From: Maritalea mediterranea
GTDB taxonomy: Bacteria > Pseudomonadota > Alphaproteobacteria > Rhizobiales > Devosiaceae
Direction of reading: 5' to 3'
NCBI RefSeq assembly: GCF_021568695.1
Contig: NZ_JAKGTI010000002.1
Span: 558,001 to 622,000, forward strand
DNA length: 64,000 nt
The notes under the pieces: generated by a model
Seen by the model: only the letters and a program-made list of their open reading frames with translations
What the model was told of the DNA's origin: nothing
Database searches by the model: none
Shown here: in pieces, positions 16,829 through 24,799 of the stretch
Layout of the letters: every line of letters starts with the position of its first letter
How positions within the stretch are numbered: position 1 is the first letter of the stretch
Translations under genes and position numbers: made by a program

Positions 16829-17458
16829 ATGAAAAAACTACTTGCTACTACTGCAATCGCAACACTTATTTCAGCCCCAGCCTTTGCTGACGGAGCGAAT
16901 GTAAGCGCTGACACGAGCACCACGGTAAATACAACCGTTGAGGCCAGCTCTAATGATTCAACAAGCAACGCAGAAGCCGGTGCAGACGCCAACACGAGCG
17001 TAGATGCAGGCGTCGATTTGTCTGGCGATGCTGATGCGTCCGTTGAATTGAACGCGAATGCTGAAACCGCATCACTTTCTGTCGACATGTCCGGAGCGCT
17101 TCTGGCCAGTGAATTGCTGGGCACGAAAGTACATACAGCAGCAGGGACAAACGTAGAAGTTGTTGGTGAAGTGAAAGATATCGTCATGGATGATGATGGC
17201 AATGCCCAATACGTCATCGTCGGCGTCGGCGGCTTCTTGGGCATTGGTGAGAAAGAAGTTGCCCTATCCGCAGATCAAATCGGTTGGGCACAAGTTAACA
17301 ACGAAAAAATCGTTGTGACCCAAAAGACGAAAGCAGATCTGGAAGCTGCTGCCGAATTTGATCGTGCTGAATTCGAGGAGAATGACGCTTACACCGCAGC
17401 TAACCTTTCTTGGACAGCAGAAGGTGCGGCCCGTCTGAAGGCTGCCATGAAGCAATAA
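16829..17458 (+). CDS. Secreted PRC-barrel domain protein (one PRC unit)
   Basis: A 209-residue protein with a Sec signal peptide (MKKLLATTAIATLISAPAFA, cleaved before DGANV). It continues with about 65 low-complexity residues rich in A, D, N, S and T, then a PRC-barrel domain (LLASELLGTKV, then DIVMDDDGNAQYVIVGVGGF, then LGIGEKEVAL). The start at 16829 is supported by GGGAGAT upstream; an earlier in-frame ATG at 16772 would bury the signal peptide. PRC-barrels are usually cytoplasmic or photosynthetic modules, so an exported form is less usual. Driven by an EcfG-type promoter and followed by a larger paralogue, with a hairpin between. Confidence 0.85.
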   Translation: MKKLLATTAIATLISAPAFADGANVSADTSTTVNTTVEASSNDSTSNAEAGADANTSVDAGVDLSGDADASVELNANAETASLSVDMSGALLASELLGTKVHTAAGTNVEVVGEVKDIVMDDDGNAQYVIVGVGGFLGIGEKEVALSADQIGWAQVNNEKIVVTQKTKADLEAAAEFDRAEFEENDAYTAANLSWTAEGAARLKAAMKQ

Positions 17459-17488
17459 GCTGAGATTGAGAAACTCGAATAAATCAAA

Positions 17489-17514
17489 CGAACGCGGGAC
17501 CTGCCCCGCGTTCG
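17489..17514 (+). other. Hairpin between the two PRC-barrel genes
   Basis: CGAACGCGGG / CCCGCGTTCG, a perfect 10-bp stem with a six-base loop and no T-run. Probably an intercistronic stabilising hairpin, or a weak attenuator between the paralogues. Confidence 0.55.
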
Positions 17515-17546
17515 AAGACAAGATACGAAGTTAACAGGAGCGACAA

Positions 17547-18689
17547 ATGAAAAAATTGACCGCCAGACTTTTGACGATAACGACGGCGCTAGCTTTTCTA
17601 GTTCCCGCAGGCTTTGCAGACAATCATACACTGTCGACCGAAGCGCAGACGGACCTCAATGCGGACGTTCAACTAAGCACCGACGAAGGTGCAAAACTGG
17701 ACGGCAACGTGTCAGCGAATGTCGACGCGAACACATCAAACAGCAACGATGGACAGTTGGACATGACCACAACGTCCAGTGTTGAATCAAACAAGCTTTT
17801 GGCTTCGAACTTTTTGGATAAGGAAGTCCATGTAAAAGGCGAAGCTGACAATTGGGCCGCCATTGGCGATGTGAATGATGTTGTGATGGACGAAAACGGC
17901 AATGCTGAATGGATCATTGTTGGCGTCGGCGGCTTCCTTGGCCTTGGCGAAAAGGAAGTGGCCCTGTCCATTGAAGATATTCAATGGGTCGAGCGTGATG
18001 GTGAACGCATTGTTGTGACCAGCATGACCAAGGCAGACCTTGACGCCGCCCCTACCTTTGACCGCGCTGCACTTGAAGCAGAGGGGGAATATACCGCAGA
18101 CCGCATGTCTTGGACGGAAGAAGGTCAAAAATGGATAAAGGACCTGCAAAGTAAGGCCCAGCAAACCATGCAGGATTTGACCGATGACAGCGAGACAAAT
18201 GTTGATGCCTCTGCTCAAAGCGAAACAGAAGCCAACGTTGAAACCGACGCCACTATGACGGACGGTGAAGACTTGGCCATCGAAGGCCAAGATGGCGAGA
18301 TGTCCAACGAAGGTTCTGGCGAGATGAATCTCGATATGGACTGGAACTGGGATGACGAAGGCTGGAAAACAATGGCACATGGTGAACTGAGTGCCGATGA
18401 TTTAATGGGCACACCTGTGTTCGGGCCGGACCAGAATGAAGTTGGTGAAATCTCAGATGTGCTGGTGACCCAAGATGGTAATGTAACAGCCTATATTGTG
18501 GATGTAGGCGGCTTCCTGGGCTTGGGTGAAAAGCCAGTCGCGCTTAGCGCAGACAAGCTGAGCATCTATGTAGATGCTGACAACAACCTGCGGGTTCGTT
18601 CAGAATTTTCACAGGAAACCCTTGAAGCAGGTCCGGCATATTCTGAAGAAGAATATAACAATAACCCAGATGGATTCATCATCCGGTAA
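17547..18689 (+). CDS. Secreted protein with two PRC-barrel domains
   Basis: A 380-residue paralogue of the preceding protein. It has a signal peptide (MKKLTARLLTITTALAFLVP, then AGFADNH) and an acidic low-complexity linker. The first PRC-barrel is at about residues 85-165 (VGVGGFLGLGEKEVALSIED). A second acidic, Met/Glu-rich linker follows, then a second PRC-barrel at about 280-350 (VDVGGFLGLGEKPVALSADK). The repeated GGFLG(I/L)GEK motif shows that all three PRC units in the pair arose by duplication. AGGAG precedes the ATG. No separate promoter is apparent, so it is likely co-transcribed with its paralogue, ending at the terminator just downstream. Confidence 0.85.
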   Translation: MKKLTARLLTITTALAFLVPAGFADNHTLSTEAQTDLNADVQLSTDEGAKLDGNVSANVDANTSNSNDGQLDMTTTSSVESNKLLASNFLDKEVHVKGEADNWAAIGDVNDVVMDENGNAEWIIVGVGGFLGLGEKEVALSIEDIQWVERDGERIVVTSMTKADLDAAPTFDRAALEAEGEYTADRMSWTEEGQKWIKDLQSKAQQTMQDLTDDSETNVDASAQSETEANVETDATMTDGEDLAIEGQDGEMSNEGSGEMNLDMDWNWDDEGWKTMAHGELSADDLMGTPVFGPDQNEVGEISDVLVTQDGNVTAYIVDVGGFLGLGEKPVALSADKLSIYVDADNNLRVRSEFSQETLEAGPAYSEEEYNNNPDGFIIR

Positions 18690-18710
18690 ATAGACACTAG
18701 AATATTCAAA

Positions 18711-18741
18711 AAGGGCGCTAGAAATAGCGCCCTTCTTTTTT
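18711..18741 (+). terminator. Rho-independent terminator after the PRC-barrel pair
   Basis: AAGGGCGCTA / TAGCGCCCTT, a perfect 10-bp stem with a GAAA loop, followed by CTTTTTT. Confidence 0.9.
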
Positions 18742-18743
18742 GG

Positions 18744-18768
18744 GGAACGAAAATCTTTCACGAACGTT
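18744..18768 (+). promoter_or_regulatory. EcfG-type promoter for the DUF883 gene
   Basis: GGAAC, 16 bases, CGTT, exact consensus, 33 bases upstream of the DUF883 start and immediately after the preceding terminator. Confidence 0.82.
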
Positions 18769-18800
18769 GAATTTCCAGAACGATCTGAAGGGAGACGATC

Positions 18801-19115
18801 ATGGCAACCAAAACAACTTCGAGAACTGCAAATGCAAATGATCAGACCGATTTGGTCAAGGCCCTAGAGGCCCAGATTGAAGGTCTGCAAAGCGATGTCC
18901 ACGCCTTGATGAAAGCCGTAACCGAGAAAGGTGAAAGCAAGATGGAAAAGGCGGCGGAAACTGTATCTGAAACATCGCAGAAGACCGCAGAACTGGCCAA
19001 CGAGGAAGTTGAGCAGGTTCGCGACTATATTAAGAAGCAACCGCTGAAATCTGTTGGTCTCGCTCTGGGTGCCGGGGTTTTGCTGGCTCTATTGTCTCGC
19101 GGTGGGCGCGAGTAA
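18801..19115 (+). CDS. DUF883 family (ElaB/YqjD-like) membrane-anchored protein
   Basis: A 104-residue protein: a charged, helical N-terminal 75 residues predicted to be coiled coil (LVKALEAQIEGLQSDVHALM, then EVEQVRDYIKKQPLKSVGLA) and one C-terminal membrane segment ending LLALLSRGGRE. This is the DUF883 pattern of ElaB/YqjD, tail-anchored proteins that bind ribosomes in stationary phase in E. coli. Strong ribosome site AAGGGAG. It is followed four bases later by a holin-like membrane gene, the same order as E. coli yqjD-yqjE. Confidence 0.88.
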   Translation: MATKTTSRTANANDQTDLVKALEAQIEGLQSDVHALMKAVTEKGESKMEKAAETVSETSQKTAELANEEVEQVRDYIKKQPLKSVGLALGAGVLLALLSRGGRE

Positions 19116-19119
19116 GGCC

Positions 19120-19545
19120 ATGAAAGATATTAATGCATTAGGCATTCTGGCCACGCGCCTGTCCAACGTGATGATGAATCGGGTGCAAACGAACTCGGTT
19201 TTGCTCCTGATTTGTCTAACCACAGGGGCCGTGGCCTATTTGGCCTTTATCGCCGCAGCTTGGTTTGCGTTAGAGCAGGCCACAAACGCAGTTTACGCGT
19301 CGCTGATCGTGGCGGCAGGGATGCTGGTTTTGACCATCATTGTTTGGCTCATCAAAAGTGTTCGTGACAGACAAGCAAGGCAAAAACAAGCATTGGCGCA
19401 ACGTCAATTGCTGACCACCTTGACCCAAGCCACGGTGGACCGGGCTTTGGAAAAAAATGCCTTGCTGGCGCCAGCTGTGGCGCTGATCGGGTGGTCGTTG
19501 CTCGGCGATGAGCCACAGCAAGACACTAAACGCCTCCCCAGATAG
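19120..19545 (+). CDS. YqjE-like / phage holin superfamily membrane protein
   Basis: A 141-residue protein starting MKDINALGILATRLSNVMM, with two membrane segments (about residues 25-50 and 60-82) and a basic, Gln-rich C-terminal region. Position right after a DUF883 gene and the two-helix layout fit the YqjE (holin 3_6) group, although the sequence is divergent and I rate the family call moderate. The ATG at 19120 gives a four-base gap to DUF883; an upstream start would overlap that gene heavily. Confidence 0.65.
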   Translation: MKDINALGILATRLSNVMMNRVQTNSVLLLICLTTGAVAYLAFIAAAWFALEQATNAVYASLIVAAGMLVLTIIVWLIKSVRDRQARQKQALAQRQLLTTLTQATVDRALEKNALLAPAVALIGWSLLGDEPQQDTKRLPR

Positions 19546-19574
19546 CGCGACCCATCGCGCTATCAACCTTTTTT
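19541..19574 (+). terminator. Rho-independent terminator
   Basis: GATAGCGCG / CGCGCTATC, a 9-bp stem with a six-base loop, then CCTTTTTT. The 5' arm includes the stop codon of the YqjE-like gene. Confidence 0.8.
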
Positions 19575-19610
19575 AGGCAAACTTGCTAACCTGTTATTAT
19601 CGGACCTCCA

Positions 19611-20711
19611 ATGGCGCATCGTTTTCATAATTTACACATAGAGCCTTGGCTGTTGAACGTTGTGCAGCTCTGCGCGCTGACATTGATCATTGTACTGGCT
19701 GCGTCAGCACTGCTGGTATTGGGGCAAGTCATACTGGCGCCCATCATCTCTTCCATCGTGATTGGATTGATGTTTGGTCCTTTGGCCGACCGCATTGAAC
19801 GGATTGGCGTGCCGCCCACCGTTTCTGGCGCCGCAGTGGTTGTTAGCTTTTTTCTGATCATCATGACCATACTTACCGCCTTTGTTTGGCCGCTATACGG
19901 CTGGATTTCACGTTTGCCGGAACTCTGGGTCAAGCTCCAAGGGATCATTGCAGATTGGCAAGGCATGATGTCCACCATTGAAGGCGCGCGAGAACAACTC
20001 AACCAATTTACCAGTCAAACCGCCGACATGGTCGTGCAAGTCGAGGAGGATTCCCCCCTCAAAGCTGTCGCTTTTTCGGCACCCACCTTTTTGGCGCAAA
20101 TTCTGATCTTTTTGGTGAGCCTTTACTTTTTTATCGCCACCCGAGAGGAAATTAAAAAAGCCGTCATCAGCCTGTTCTCCGTAGACAACACGCGCAGAGC
20201 GGTGGCGCATATTTTTAATGAGGTTGAGCAATTTATCTCGCGCTATCTAATTTCCATCACCTTTATCAATATCGGCCTGGGTTTAACCATGTCGTTTGCG
20301 CTTTGGGCGGCTGGCATTCCCGCTCCATTCCTCTGGGGCATGCTGGCAGGATTGATGAACTATATCACCTATATCGGCCCCGCTATTATGATGGCCACGC
20401 TATTCGGGGTGGGTTTGGTGACTTTCGACACGGTGAACGCGGCGCTGATCCCGATGATCATCTATTTCATCATAAACGGGATCGAGGCCCAACTGGTCAC
20501 CCCGACAGTGATCGGACGCGCCATGATGCTCAACCCGTTTCTGGTCTTTTTCACCATCACCTATTGGATCTGGATATGGGGGCCATTGGGCGGCTTTATC
20601 GCTGTGCCGATGCTGTTGATCGCCACCACCATCGTGCTCAACATCAACACACACCTGCTGAACAAATCGCCACAATCGGACGCTGAAAAATTAAGTTCTG
20701 AGCCGGGCTAA
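19611..20711 (+). CDS. AI-2E family transporter (TqsA/PerM-like)
   Basis: A 366-residue integral membrane protein with about eight membrane segments. The pattern is that of the AI-2E family: two N-terminal helices, a long amphipathic middle region (residues 85-170), and a C-terminal half with INGIEAQLVTPTVIGRAMML and the late motif LVFFTITYWIWIWGPLGGFI. Members export small molecules or ions (autoinducer-2, Na+ antiport); this one cannot be assigned a substrate. I see no EcfG box directly upstream, so its inclusion in the stress regulon is uncertain. It is separated from both neighbours by a terminator and by the dps promoter. Confidence 0.87.
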   Translation: MAHRFHNLHIEPWLLNVVQLCALTLIIVLAASALLVLGQVILAPIISSIVIGLMFGPLADRIERIGVPPTVSGAAVVVSFFLIIMTILTAFVWPLYGWISRLPELWVKLQGIIADWQGMMSTIEGAREQLNQFTSQTADMVVQVEEDSPLKAVAFSAPTFLAQILIFLVSLYFFIATREEIKKAVISLFSVDNTRRAVAHIFNEVEQFISRYLISITFINIGLGLTMSFALWAAGIPAPFLWGMLAGLMNYITYIGPAIMMATLFGVGLVTFDTVNAALIPMIIYFIINGIEAQLVTPTVIGRAMMLNPFLVFFTITYWIWIWGPLGGFIAVPMLLIATTIVLNINTHLLNKSPQSDAEKLSSEPG

Positions 20712-20715
20712 TTCC

Positions 20716-20740
20716 GGAACATTTCGTCACGAGCATCGTT
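20716..20740 (+). promoter_or_regulatory. EcfG-type promoter for dps
   Basis: GGAAC, 16 bases, CGTT, exact consensus, 75 bases upstream of the dps start, beginning just after the AI-2E gene stop. Confidence 0.82.
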
Positions 20741-20814
20741 TTGCTTTCGAGAGCGCAATACAGCAGTTTGTTGCGCGATGAACCCACCAGAGCCTTCAAC
20801 GAAAGGGAATTATA

Positions 20815-21327
20815 ATGTCCAATGTTTCTTCCATTATGCACGCCAAATCGACGTCAGAAGACATCAATACAGGTTTGGAAGAGGGCTTTCGCAAAGATAT
20901 TTCAAAGACGCTCTCTGACATTTTGGGCGCAAGCTATCGCCTGATGGTGAAAAGCCATGTTTATCACTGGAATGTGGTCGGCCCGCTGTTCAAACCGCTG
21001 CATGAGCTGACCGAGGAACACTATCAGAATCTGTTTGAAGCCATCGACGTGATCGCAGAGCGGGTGCGTGCGCTGGGCAATGTTGCGCCCTACAGCATTG
21101 GCCATGCCGCCGACTTTGCGCCAGAAGGCAAGGAAGTAGAACACCTTACAGCGATTGAGATGGTGGATGATCTGATCAAAGAACATGAATCTATTTGCCG
21201 TCAAATGCGCGAAGCAGCCGAAAAAGCAGGTGATAATAAAGATGTGGTCACCGAGGATTTGATGACCGAACGACTCGCTTTCCACGAAAAGGCCATCTGG
21301 ATGCTGCGCGCCACAGCAAGCGAATAG
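20815..21327 (+). CDS. dps: Dps family DNA-binding ferritin-like protein
   Basis: A 170-residue ferritin-fold protein that oxidises and stores iron and shields DNA during starvation and peroxide stress. The dinuclear site motif is HVYHWNVVGPLFKPLHELTE at about residues 44-63 (His, Asp/Glu ligands), followed by DVIAERVRALGN. The N-terminal 25 residues are a polar extension. Ribosome site AAGGGAA precedes the ATG. A perfect EcfG-type promoter lies upstream, as for dps in other Alphaproteobacteria, and a shared bidirectional terminator separates it from the convergent ecfG. Confidence 0.93.
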   Translation: MSNVSSIMHAKSTSEDINTGLEEGFRKDISKTLSDILGASYRLMVKSHVYHWNVVGPLFKPLHELTEEHYQNLFEAIDVIAERVRALGNVAPYSIGHAADFAPEGKEVEHLTAIEMVDDLIKEHESICRQMREAAEKAGDNKDVVTEDLMTERLAFHEKAIWMLRATASE

Positions 21328-21352
21328 GCGTTTTAACAATAGATGCCAAATT

Positions 21353-21382
21353 AAAAGGGCCGGTTCTCACCGGCCCTTTTTT
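21353..21382. terminator. Bidirectional terminator between dps and ecfG
   Basis: AAAAGGGCCGG / CCGGCCCTTTT, a perfect 11-bp stem with a six-base loop, followed by T-run on the plus strand and preceded by A-run that reads as a T-run on the minus strand. Confidence 0.88.
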
Positions 21383-21401
21383 AATACCTAATTTCAGTTC
21401 C

Positions 21402-21962
21402 CTAAAGCGATACCGGTGTCTTGGTGACCGCGGCCGAGCCGGCGTCCGGCCCATAATCCTGGTGGCCGGAAACGTCCAAAATCTCCCTTAATTTTTCACG
21501 GGCCCGATTGACGCGGCTTTTGATGGTGCCAATTGCGCAACCGCAAATCTCTGCAGCCTCCTCATAAGACAAGCCTGAAGCGCCAACCAAAACGATAGCT
21601 TCGCGCTGATCATCAGGCAATTTGCTCAAGGCTTTCTTGAAGTCGTGCAAATCCATTGATCCCAACTGTGCCGCATGGGTAGACAAAGAGTCTGTGAAAG
21701 CGCCATCCGTGTCCTGCACTTCCCGACCTTTTTTGCGCATTTGAGAGTAAAACTCATTGCGCAGGATGGTGAAAAGCCAGGCCTTCATATTCGTGCCTGG
21801 CTCAAACTTGGTCTTGTTGGCCCATGCCTTCACAATTGTATCTTGCACAAGGTCATCGGACCGATCATGATTGCCAATCAAGGATATAGCAAAGCCACGG
21901 AGCCCGGGCAGGCATTTAAGAAGCTCTCGTTTAAATTCAGCCGTCTGCGACTGTGAACTCAT
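21402..21962 (-). CDS. ecfG: General stress response ECF sigma factor EcfG
   Basis: A 186-residue sigma factor of the EcfG (ECF15) group. Region 2 is seen in FAISLIGNHDRSDDLVQDTI, then VKAWANKTKFEPGTNMKAWL, then FTILRNEFYSQMRK. Region 4 carries LPDDQREAIVLVGASGLSYE and CAIGTIKSRVNRAREKL. It directs transcription from GGAAC...CGTT promoters once released from NepR. The start overlaps the nepR stop by four bases, so the anti-sigma and sigma are translated together. Many such promoters are found on both sides of it. Confidence 0.95.
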   Translation of the reverse strand: MSSQSQTAEFKRELLKCLPGLRGFAISLIGNHDRSDDLVQDTIVKAWANKTKFEPGTNMKAWLFTILRNEFYSQMRKKGREVQDTDGAFTDSLSTHAAQLGSMDLHDFKKALSKLPDDQREAIVLVGASGLSYEEAAEICGCAIGTIKSRVNRAREKLREILDVSGHQDYGPDAGSAAVTKTPVSL

Positions 21963-22183
21963 GAAGAGCGCTCCTCGTCTGACGACTTTTGTTCGGCCGC
22001 ATCCAGTTTTTCCAACAGATCTAGAAATCGATCGGATATGCCTTCTTCGGCCACAGAATCGTAAAGCTGTTTGAGTTTTTCTGAAATCATTTCACTTCCA
22101 TCCGCCACAAGAGCGGTCTCTGACTCATCGACGTCGTCACCGTCGACGTTTTTTGTGCCATTTTTACCGGCGTGTTGGTTCAT
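21959..22183 (-). CDS. nepR: Anti-sigma factor NepR
   Basis: A 74-residue protein with the NepR helix pair core: ISEKLKQLYDSVAEEGISDR followed by FLDLLEKLDAAE (about residues 33-64). NepR binds EcfG in unstressed cells and is captured by phosphorylated PhyR under stress (partner switching). The N- and C-terminal tails are polar and acidic, as usual. It is divergent from phyR, and an EcfG-type promoter faces each gene, making the module self-activating. Confidence 0.93.
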   Translation of the reverse strand: MNQHAGKNGTKNVDGDDVDESETALVADGSEMISEKLKQLYDSVAEEGISDRFLDLLEKLDAAEQKSSDEERSS

Positions 22184-22226
22184 AAACTCAGCCCATATTT
22201 CAAAAACTACTTAGTGCTGTATACTT

Positions 22227-22251
22227 AACATCCAAACGCGAAAATTGTTCC
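22227..22251 (-). promoter_or_regulatory. EcfG-type promoter for nepR-ecfG
   Basis: On the minus strand: GGAAC, 16 bases, TGTTAAG. The -35 is exact; the first base of the -10 core is T instead of C. It lies 44 bases upstream of nepR. Confidence 0.72.
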
Positions 22252-22259
22252 GCCTAAAG

Positions 22260-22284
22260 GGAACTTTTTTTACCCACCGACGTT
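22260..22284 (+). promoter_or_regulatory. EcfG-type promoter for phyR
   Basis: GGAAC, 16 bases, CGTT, exact consensus, 39 bases before the phyR start. It is back to back with the nepR promoter, their -35 boxes only eight bases apart. Confidence 0.85.
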
Positions 22285-22322
22285 TTTGGTGGAGTAACCA
22301 GTTTTGGGGAATGGAGAAATTT

Positions 22323-23129
22323 ATGTCATTATCCACTCGAATTGCGGCGCATCTGCCCTATTTGCGGCGCTTCGCCCGTGCGACGACCGGCTCACAAACC
22401 TCTGGCGACGCCTATGTGGCGCTGCTGTTGGAAACTTTGATAGAGGATGTGAACAGCTTCCCTGAAGCATCCAGCGACAAAGTCGCCATCTATAAATTAT
22501 TCTGTATCTTATACAATTCCGCAAAGGTCGATCTAACGACCATGGACAGTCCCTATAGTTGGGAGAAGCGTGCGGCAGCCAACTTGTCAGCAATACCGTC
22601 CAAAGCCAGAAACGCCTTCCTGCTTCAAAGTGTGGAAGAATTTAGTCATGATGAGATCGCTGAGATCCTCGACACCGACAAGGATGACGTTCTCAAACTT
22701 CTCGACAAGGCGCATCAAGACATCGCCAAACAGGTAACCACCCGAGTGATGATCATTGAAGACGAACCACTGATTGCAATGGATATCGAACAATTGGTGG
22801 ATGAGTTGGGTCACTCCGTCACAGGCATTGCCCGCACCCACGACGAAGCCCGCGAGCTATACAAGCAGGAAAAACCTGGTCTTGTGTTGGCTGACATTCA
22901 ATTGGCAGATGGCAGTTCCGGCATAGATGCGGTCAATGAAATCCTGGCTCAGGATGCTCTGCCGGTCATTTTCATCACGGCCTATCCCGAGCGATTGTTG
23001 ACCGGTGAGCGGCCGGAACCGACCTTCTTGGTCACAAAACCCTTCCGGGAAGAAACCGTAAAGGCTTTGATCAGCCAAGCTCTGTTTTTTGATGGGCACA
23101 GCGCAAAGGAAGGAACTAAATCAGCCTAG
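22323..23129 (+). CDS. phyR: General stress response regulator PhyR
   Basis: A 268-residue response regulator with an N-terminal EcfG-like (sigma2-sigma4) domain, about residues 1-125 (MSLSTRIAAHLPYLRRFARA start; sigma4-like SKARNAFLLQSVEEFSHDEI), and a C-terminal receiver domain from about 140 (VMIIEDEPLIAMDIEQLVDE), with phosphoacceptor D191 in VLADIQLADG. Phosphorylation exposes the sigma-like domain, which sequesters NepR and frees EcfG. I start it at 22323 because GGAGAA is close upstream; the in-frame ATGs before it would add up to 26 residues overlapping the promoter. Confidence 0.95.
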   Translation: MSLSTRIAAHLPYLRRFARATTGSQTSGDAYVALLLETLIEDVNSFPEASSDKVAIYKLFCILYNSAKVDLTTMDSPYSWEKRAAANLSAIPSKARNAFLLQSVEEFSHDEIAEILDTDKDDVLKLLDKAHQDIAKQVTTRVMIIEDEPLIAMDIEQLVDELGHSVTGIARTHDEARELYKQEKPGLVLADIQLADGSSGIDAVNEILAQDALPVIFITAYPERLLTGERPEPTFLVTKPFREETVKALISQALFFDGHSAKEGTKSA

Positions 23130-23165
23130 GGACGTTGACCTGACAGTTAAAAAAGGAGAAAAACA

Positions 23166-23333
23166 ATGCTATATTATGCACTAATCTTCTTGGCTGTCGC
23201 AGTCATCGCAGGAATATTTGGTTTCTCCGGAATAGCCGGCGCATCAGCAGGTATCGCTCAGATCTTGTTCTATCTATTCTTGATCTTTCTGGTCGTATCT
23301 GTAATCACAGGCTTTGTGCGGCGGAAGCCGTAA
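23166..23333 (+). CDS. DUF1328 / UPF0391 family small membrane protein
   Basis: A 55-residue protein, [20 protein letters not shown], then [20 protein letters not shown], ending RRKP. The two hydrophobic helices around [13 protein letters not shown] are the DUF1328 (YtjA, UPF0391) signature; the function of the family is unknown, and it is often stress-induced. AGGAG lies about eight bases before the ATG. It is 36 bases after phyR on the same strand, so it is probably transcribed from the phyR promoter. Confidence 0.9.
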   Translation: MLYYALIFLAVAVIAGIFGFSGIAGASAGIAQILFYLFLIFLVVSVITGFVRRKP

Positions 23334-23357
23334 ATCAGCAAGTTCGCGGGTGGCGCA

Positions 23358-24383
23358 ATGCGTCACCTGCATCTCAATTTGAGACCCTTTATGCATAGAC
23401 ATTCTCTCACCTGGGAAAAACAGGAAACAGATTCCGATAGACAACGAGACTATCTAACCTTTGCGCTGGTTCGCTCAGGCGTGTGCGCTATGTTGCAAAA
23501 CGAAAACTTCCAATATCAATATATCGCCAATCTACCGACCGACTGGAACTCGCCCGGCAGCGACGACACGCCATCAGATCTGAGCATATTTGGTCGCGAT
23601 CTGGGCGAACGACTGACCGCAGAAAAAGAAAAAATCCTCGACACGGGCCAGAAGCGAGAATTTGAATGGGTTGATGCGCGCGGTCGCACCTATCATTTTT
23701 TGGTGGAGTTGGTCTTCGACCGTCAGGACGGCAAGCAAATTTTCACGACTGTCAATGACCTGACCGATGAAAGACGGCGGGAAAAAACGCTGCGCACCTT
23801 GTTGAAAGAAGTCAGTCACCGGTCAAAGAACCTAATGGCCATCATACAAAGTGTCGCTTCTCAAACTGCCCGGCACGCGCCGTCGTTGGATCGCTTTTTG
23901 CAAAGCTTTCACGGGCGGCTGCAAAGCCTGTCATTGGCGCAAGACTCGATCATGGAAACCGATTGGCAGGGCTCCAGTTTGAAAGATCTGGTGGAACGAC
24001 AAATCAGCCACTTCCCGCTGCGTGCAAAAAAGCTGATCAGATTTTATGGCGAAGACGTGGTGATTAGCCCCAATGCGGCTGTACACGTGGGCCTAGCACT
24101 GCATGAATTATTATCCAATGCTGCCCGGCATGGTAGTTTCATGCAAGATGATCGCCATATTTATATTTCGACGAAGCTTCAACAATTGGAAAGTACAACG
24201 CCTATTCTGACATTGAGCTGGGAAGAACCCGTTGTCGAAGATACGGATGTCCAAGCAGACAATAAGCGCTTTGGCAGTACTATTTTGGAACGTGTTGTGC
24301 CCAATGCACTATCCGGCAGGGCCGACTACAATGTGAGCGATGGCACAATTCGGTATGAAATTTCATTCCCCTCCAATGCATGA
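23358..24383 (+). CDS. HWE/HisKA_2 histidine kinase with PAS-like N-terminus, candidate PhyR kinase
   Basis: A 341-residue kinase without a membrane segment. Residues 30-140 look like a PAS domain. The HWE/HisKA_2 dimerisation domain has the phosphoacceptor H154 in LKEVSHRSKNLMAIIQSVAS. The ATPase part includes HVGLALHELLSNAARHGSF and, near the C-terminus, a glycine-poor lid (KRFGSTILERVVPNALSGRA), as in this class. Kinases of this type phosphorylate PhyR, and this gene lies 228 bases after phyR. The start is not certain: an ATG 33 bases later (residue 12) is equally plausible, and neither has a strong ribosome site. Confidence 0.85.
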   Translation: MRHLHLNLRPFMHRHSLTWEKQETDSDRQRDYLTFALVRSGVCAMLQNENFQYQYIANLPTDWNSPGSDDTPSDLSIFGRDLGERLTAEKEKILDTGQKREFEWVDARGRTYHFLVELVFDRQDGKQIFTTVNDLTDERRREKTLRTLLKEVSHRSKNLMAIIQSVASQTARHAPSLDRFLQSFHGRLQSLSLAQDSIMETDWQGSSLKDLVERQISHFPLRAKKLIRFYGEDVVISPNAAVHVGLALHELLSNAARHGSFMQDDRHIYISTKLQQLESTTPILTLSWEEPVVEDTDVQADNKRFGSTILERVVPNALSGRADYNVSDGTIRYEISFPSNA

Positions 24384-24393
24384 GGGGCTGCAG

Positions 24394-24420
24394 TGAGCCG
24401 CTTAAGGCGGCTCATGCTTT
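24394..24420. terminator. Hairpin terminator between convergent kinase and csbD-like genes
   Basis: TGAGCCGC / GCGGCTCA, an 8-bp stem with a five-base loop, followed by TGCTTTTT. It probably ends the kinase transcript and perhaps the opposite one. Confidence 0.6.
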
Positions 24421-24426
24421 TCGCTG

Positions 24427-24660
24427 TTAATGCTCGTCCAGTCGGGAATTAACCAGCCAGAGGTCAACCTCTTCTTCAGCCTCTTCCTCGGCTTTGCCAT
24501 ATTTTTCTTGAAGTTTACCAACCAGTTTCTTCCGATTACCGTCGATAATATCAAGGTCATCGTCAGTGAGTTTTCCCCACTGCACTTGCACCTCGCCTTT
24601 GAGCTGTTCCCATTTACCGGAGACTTGCTCCCACTTGGCGGAACTGTTCTGCCAACTCAT
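24427..24660 (-). CDS. CsbD family stress protein
   Basis: A 77-residue, highly charged protein with repeated W-x-Q motifs: MSWQNSSAKWEQVSGKWEQL, then KGEVQVQWGKLTDDDLDIID, the CsbD-like pattern. CsbD proteins are small general stress proteins without a known molecular role. AGGAGG lies just upstream of the ATG. A perfect EcfG-type promoter sits 30 bases before the start on the same strand. Confidence 0.9.
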   Translation of the reverse strand: MSWQNSSAKWEQVSGKWEQLKGEVQVQWGKLTDDDLDIIDGNRKKLVGKLQEKYGKAEEEAEEEVDLWLVNSRLDEH

Positions 24661-24689
24661 TGTTTCCTCCTATTTCAATATTGCAGCAA

Positions 24690-24714
24690 AACGAATTTAG
24701 GCCATAATTGTTCC
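24690..24714 (-). promoter_or_regulatory. EcfG-type promoter for the csbD-like gene
   Basis: On the minus strand: GGAAC, 16 bases, CGTT, exact consensus, 30 bases upstream of the gene. Confidence 0.82.
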
Positions 24715-24799
24715 GATAAACTGGGTAATATTGGGCGATCAACTTGCCACACAAATCATTTGAACATATAGGTCAATTTCTAGAAATGTCAGGCAATAT

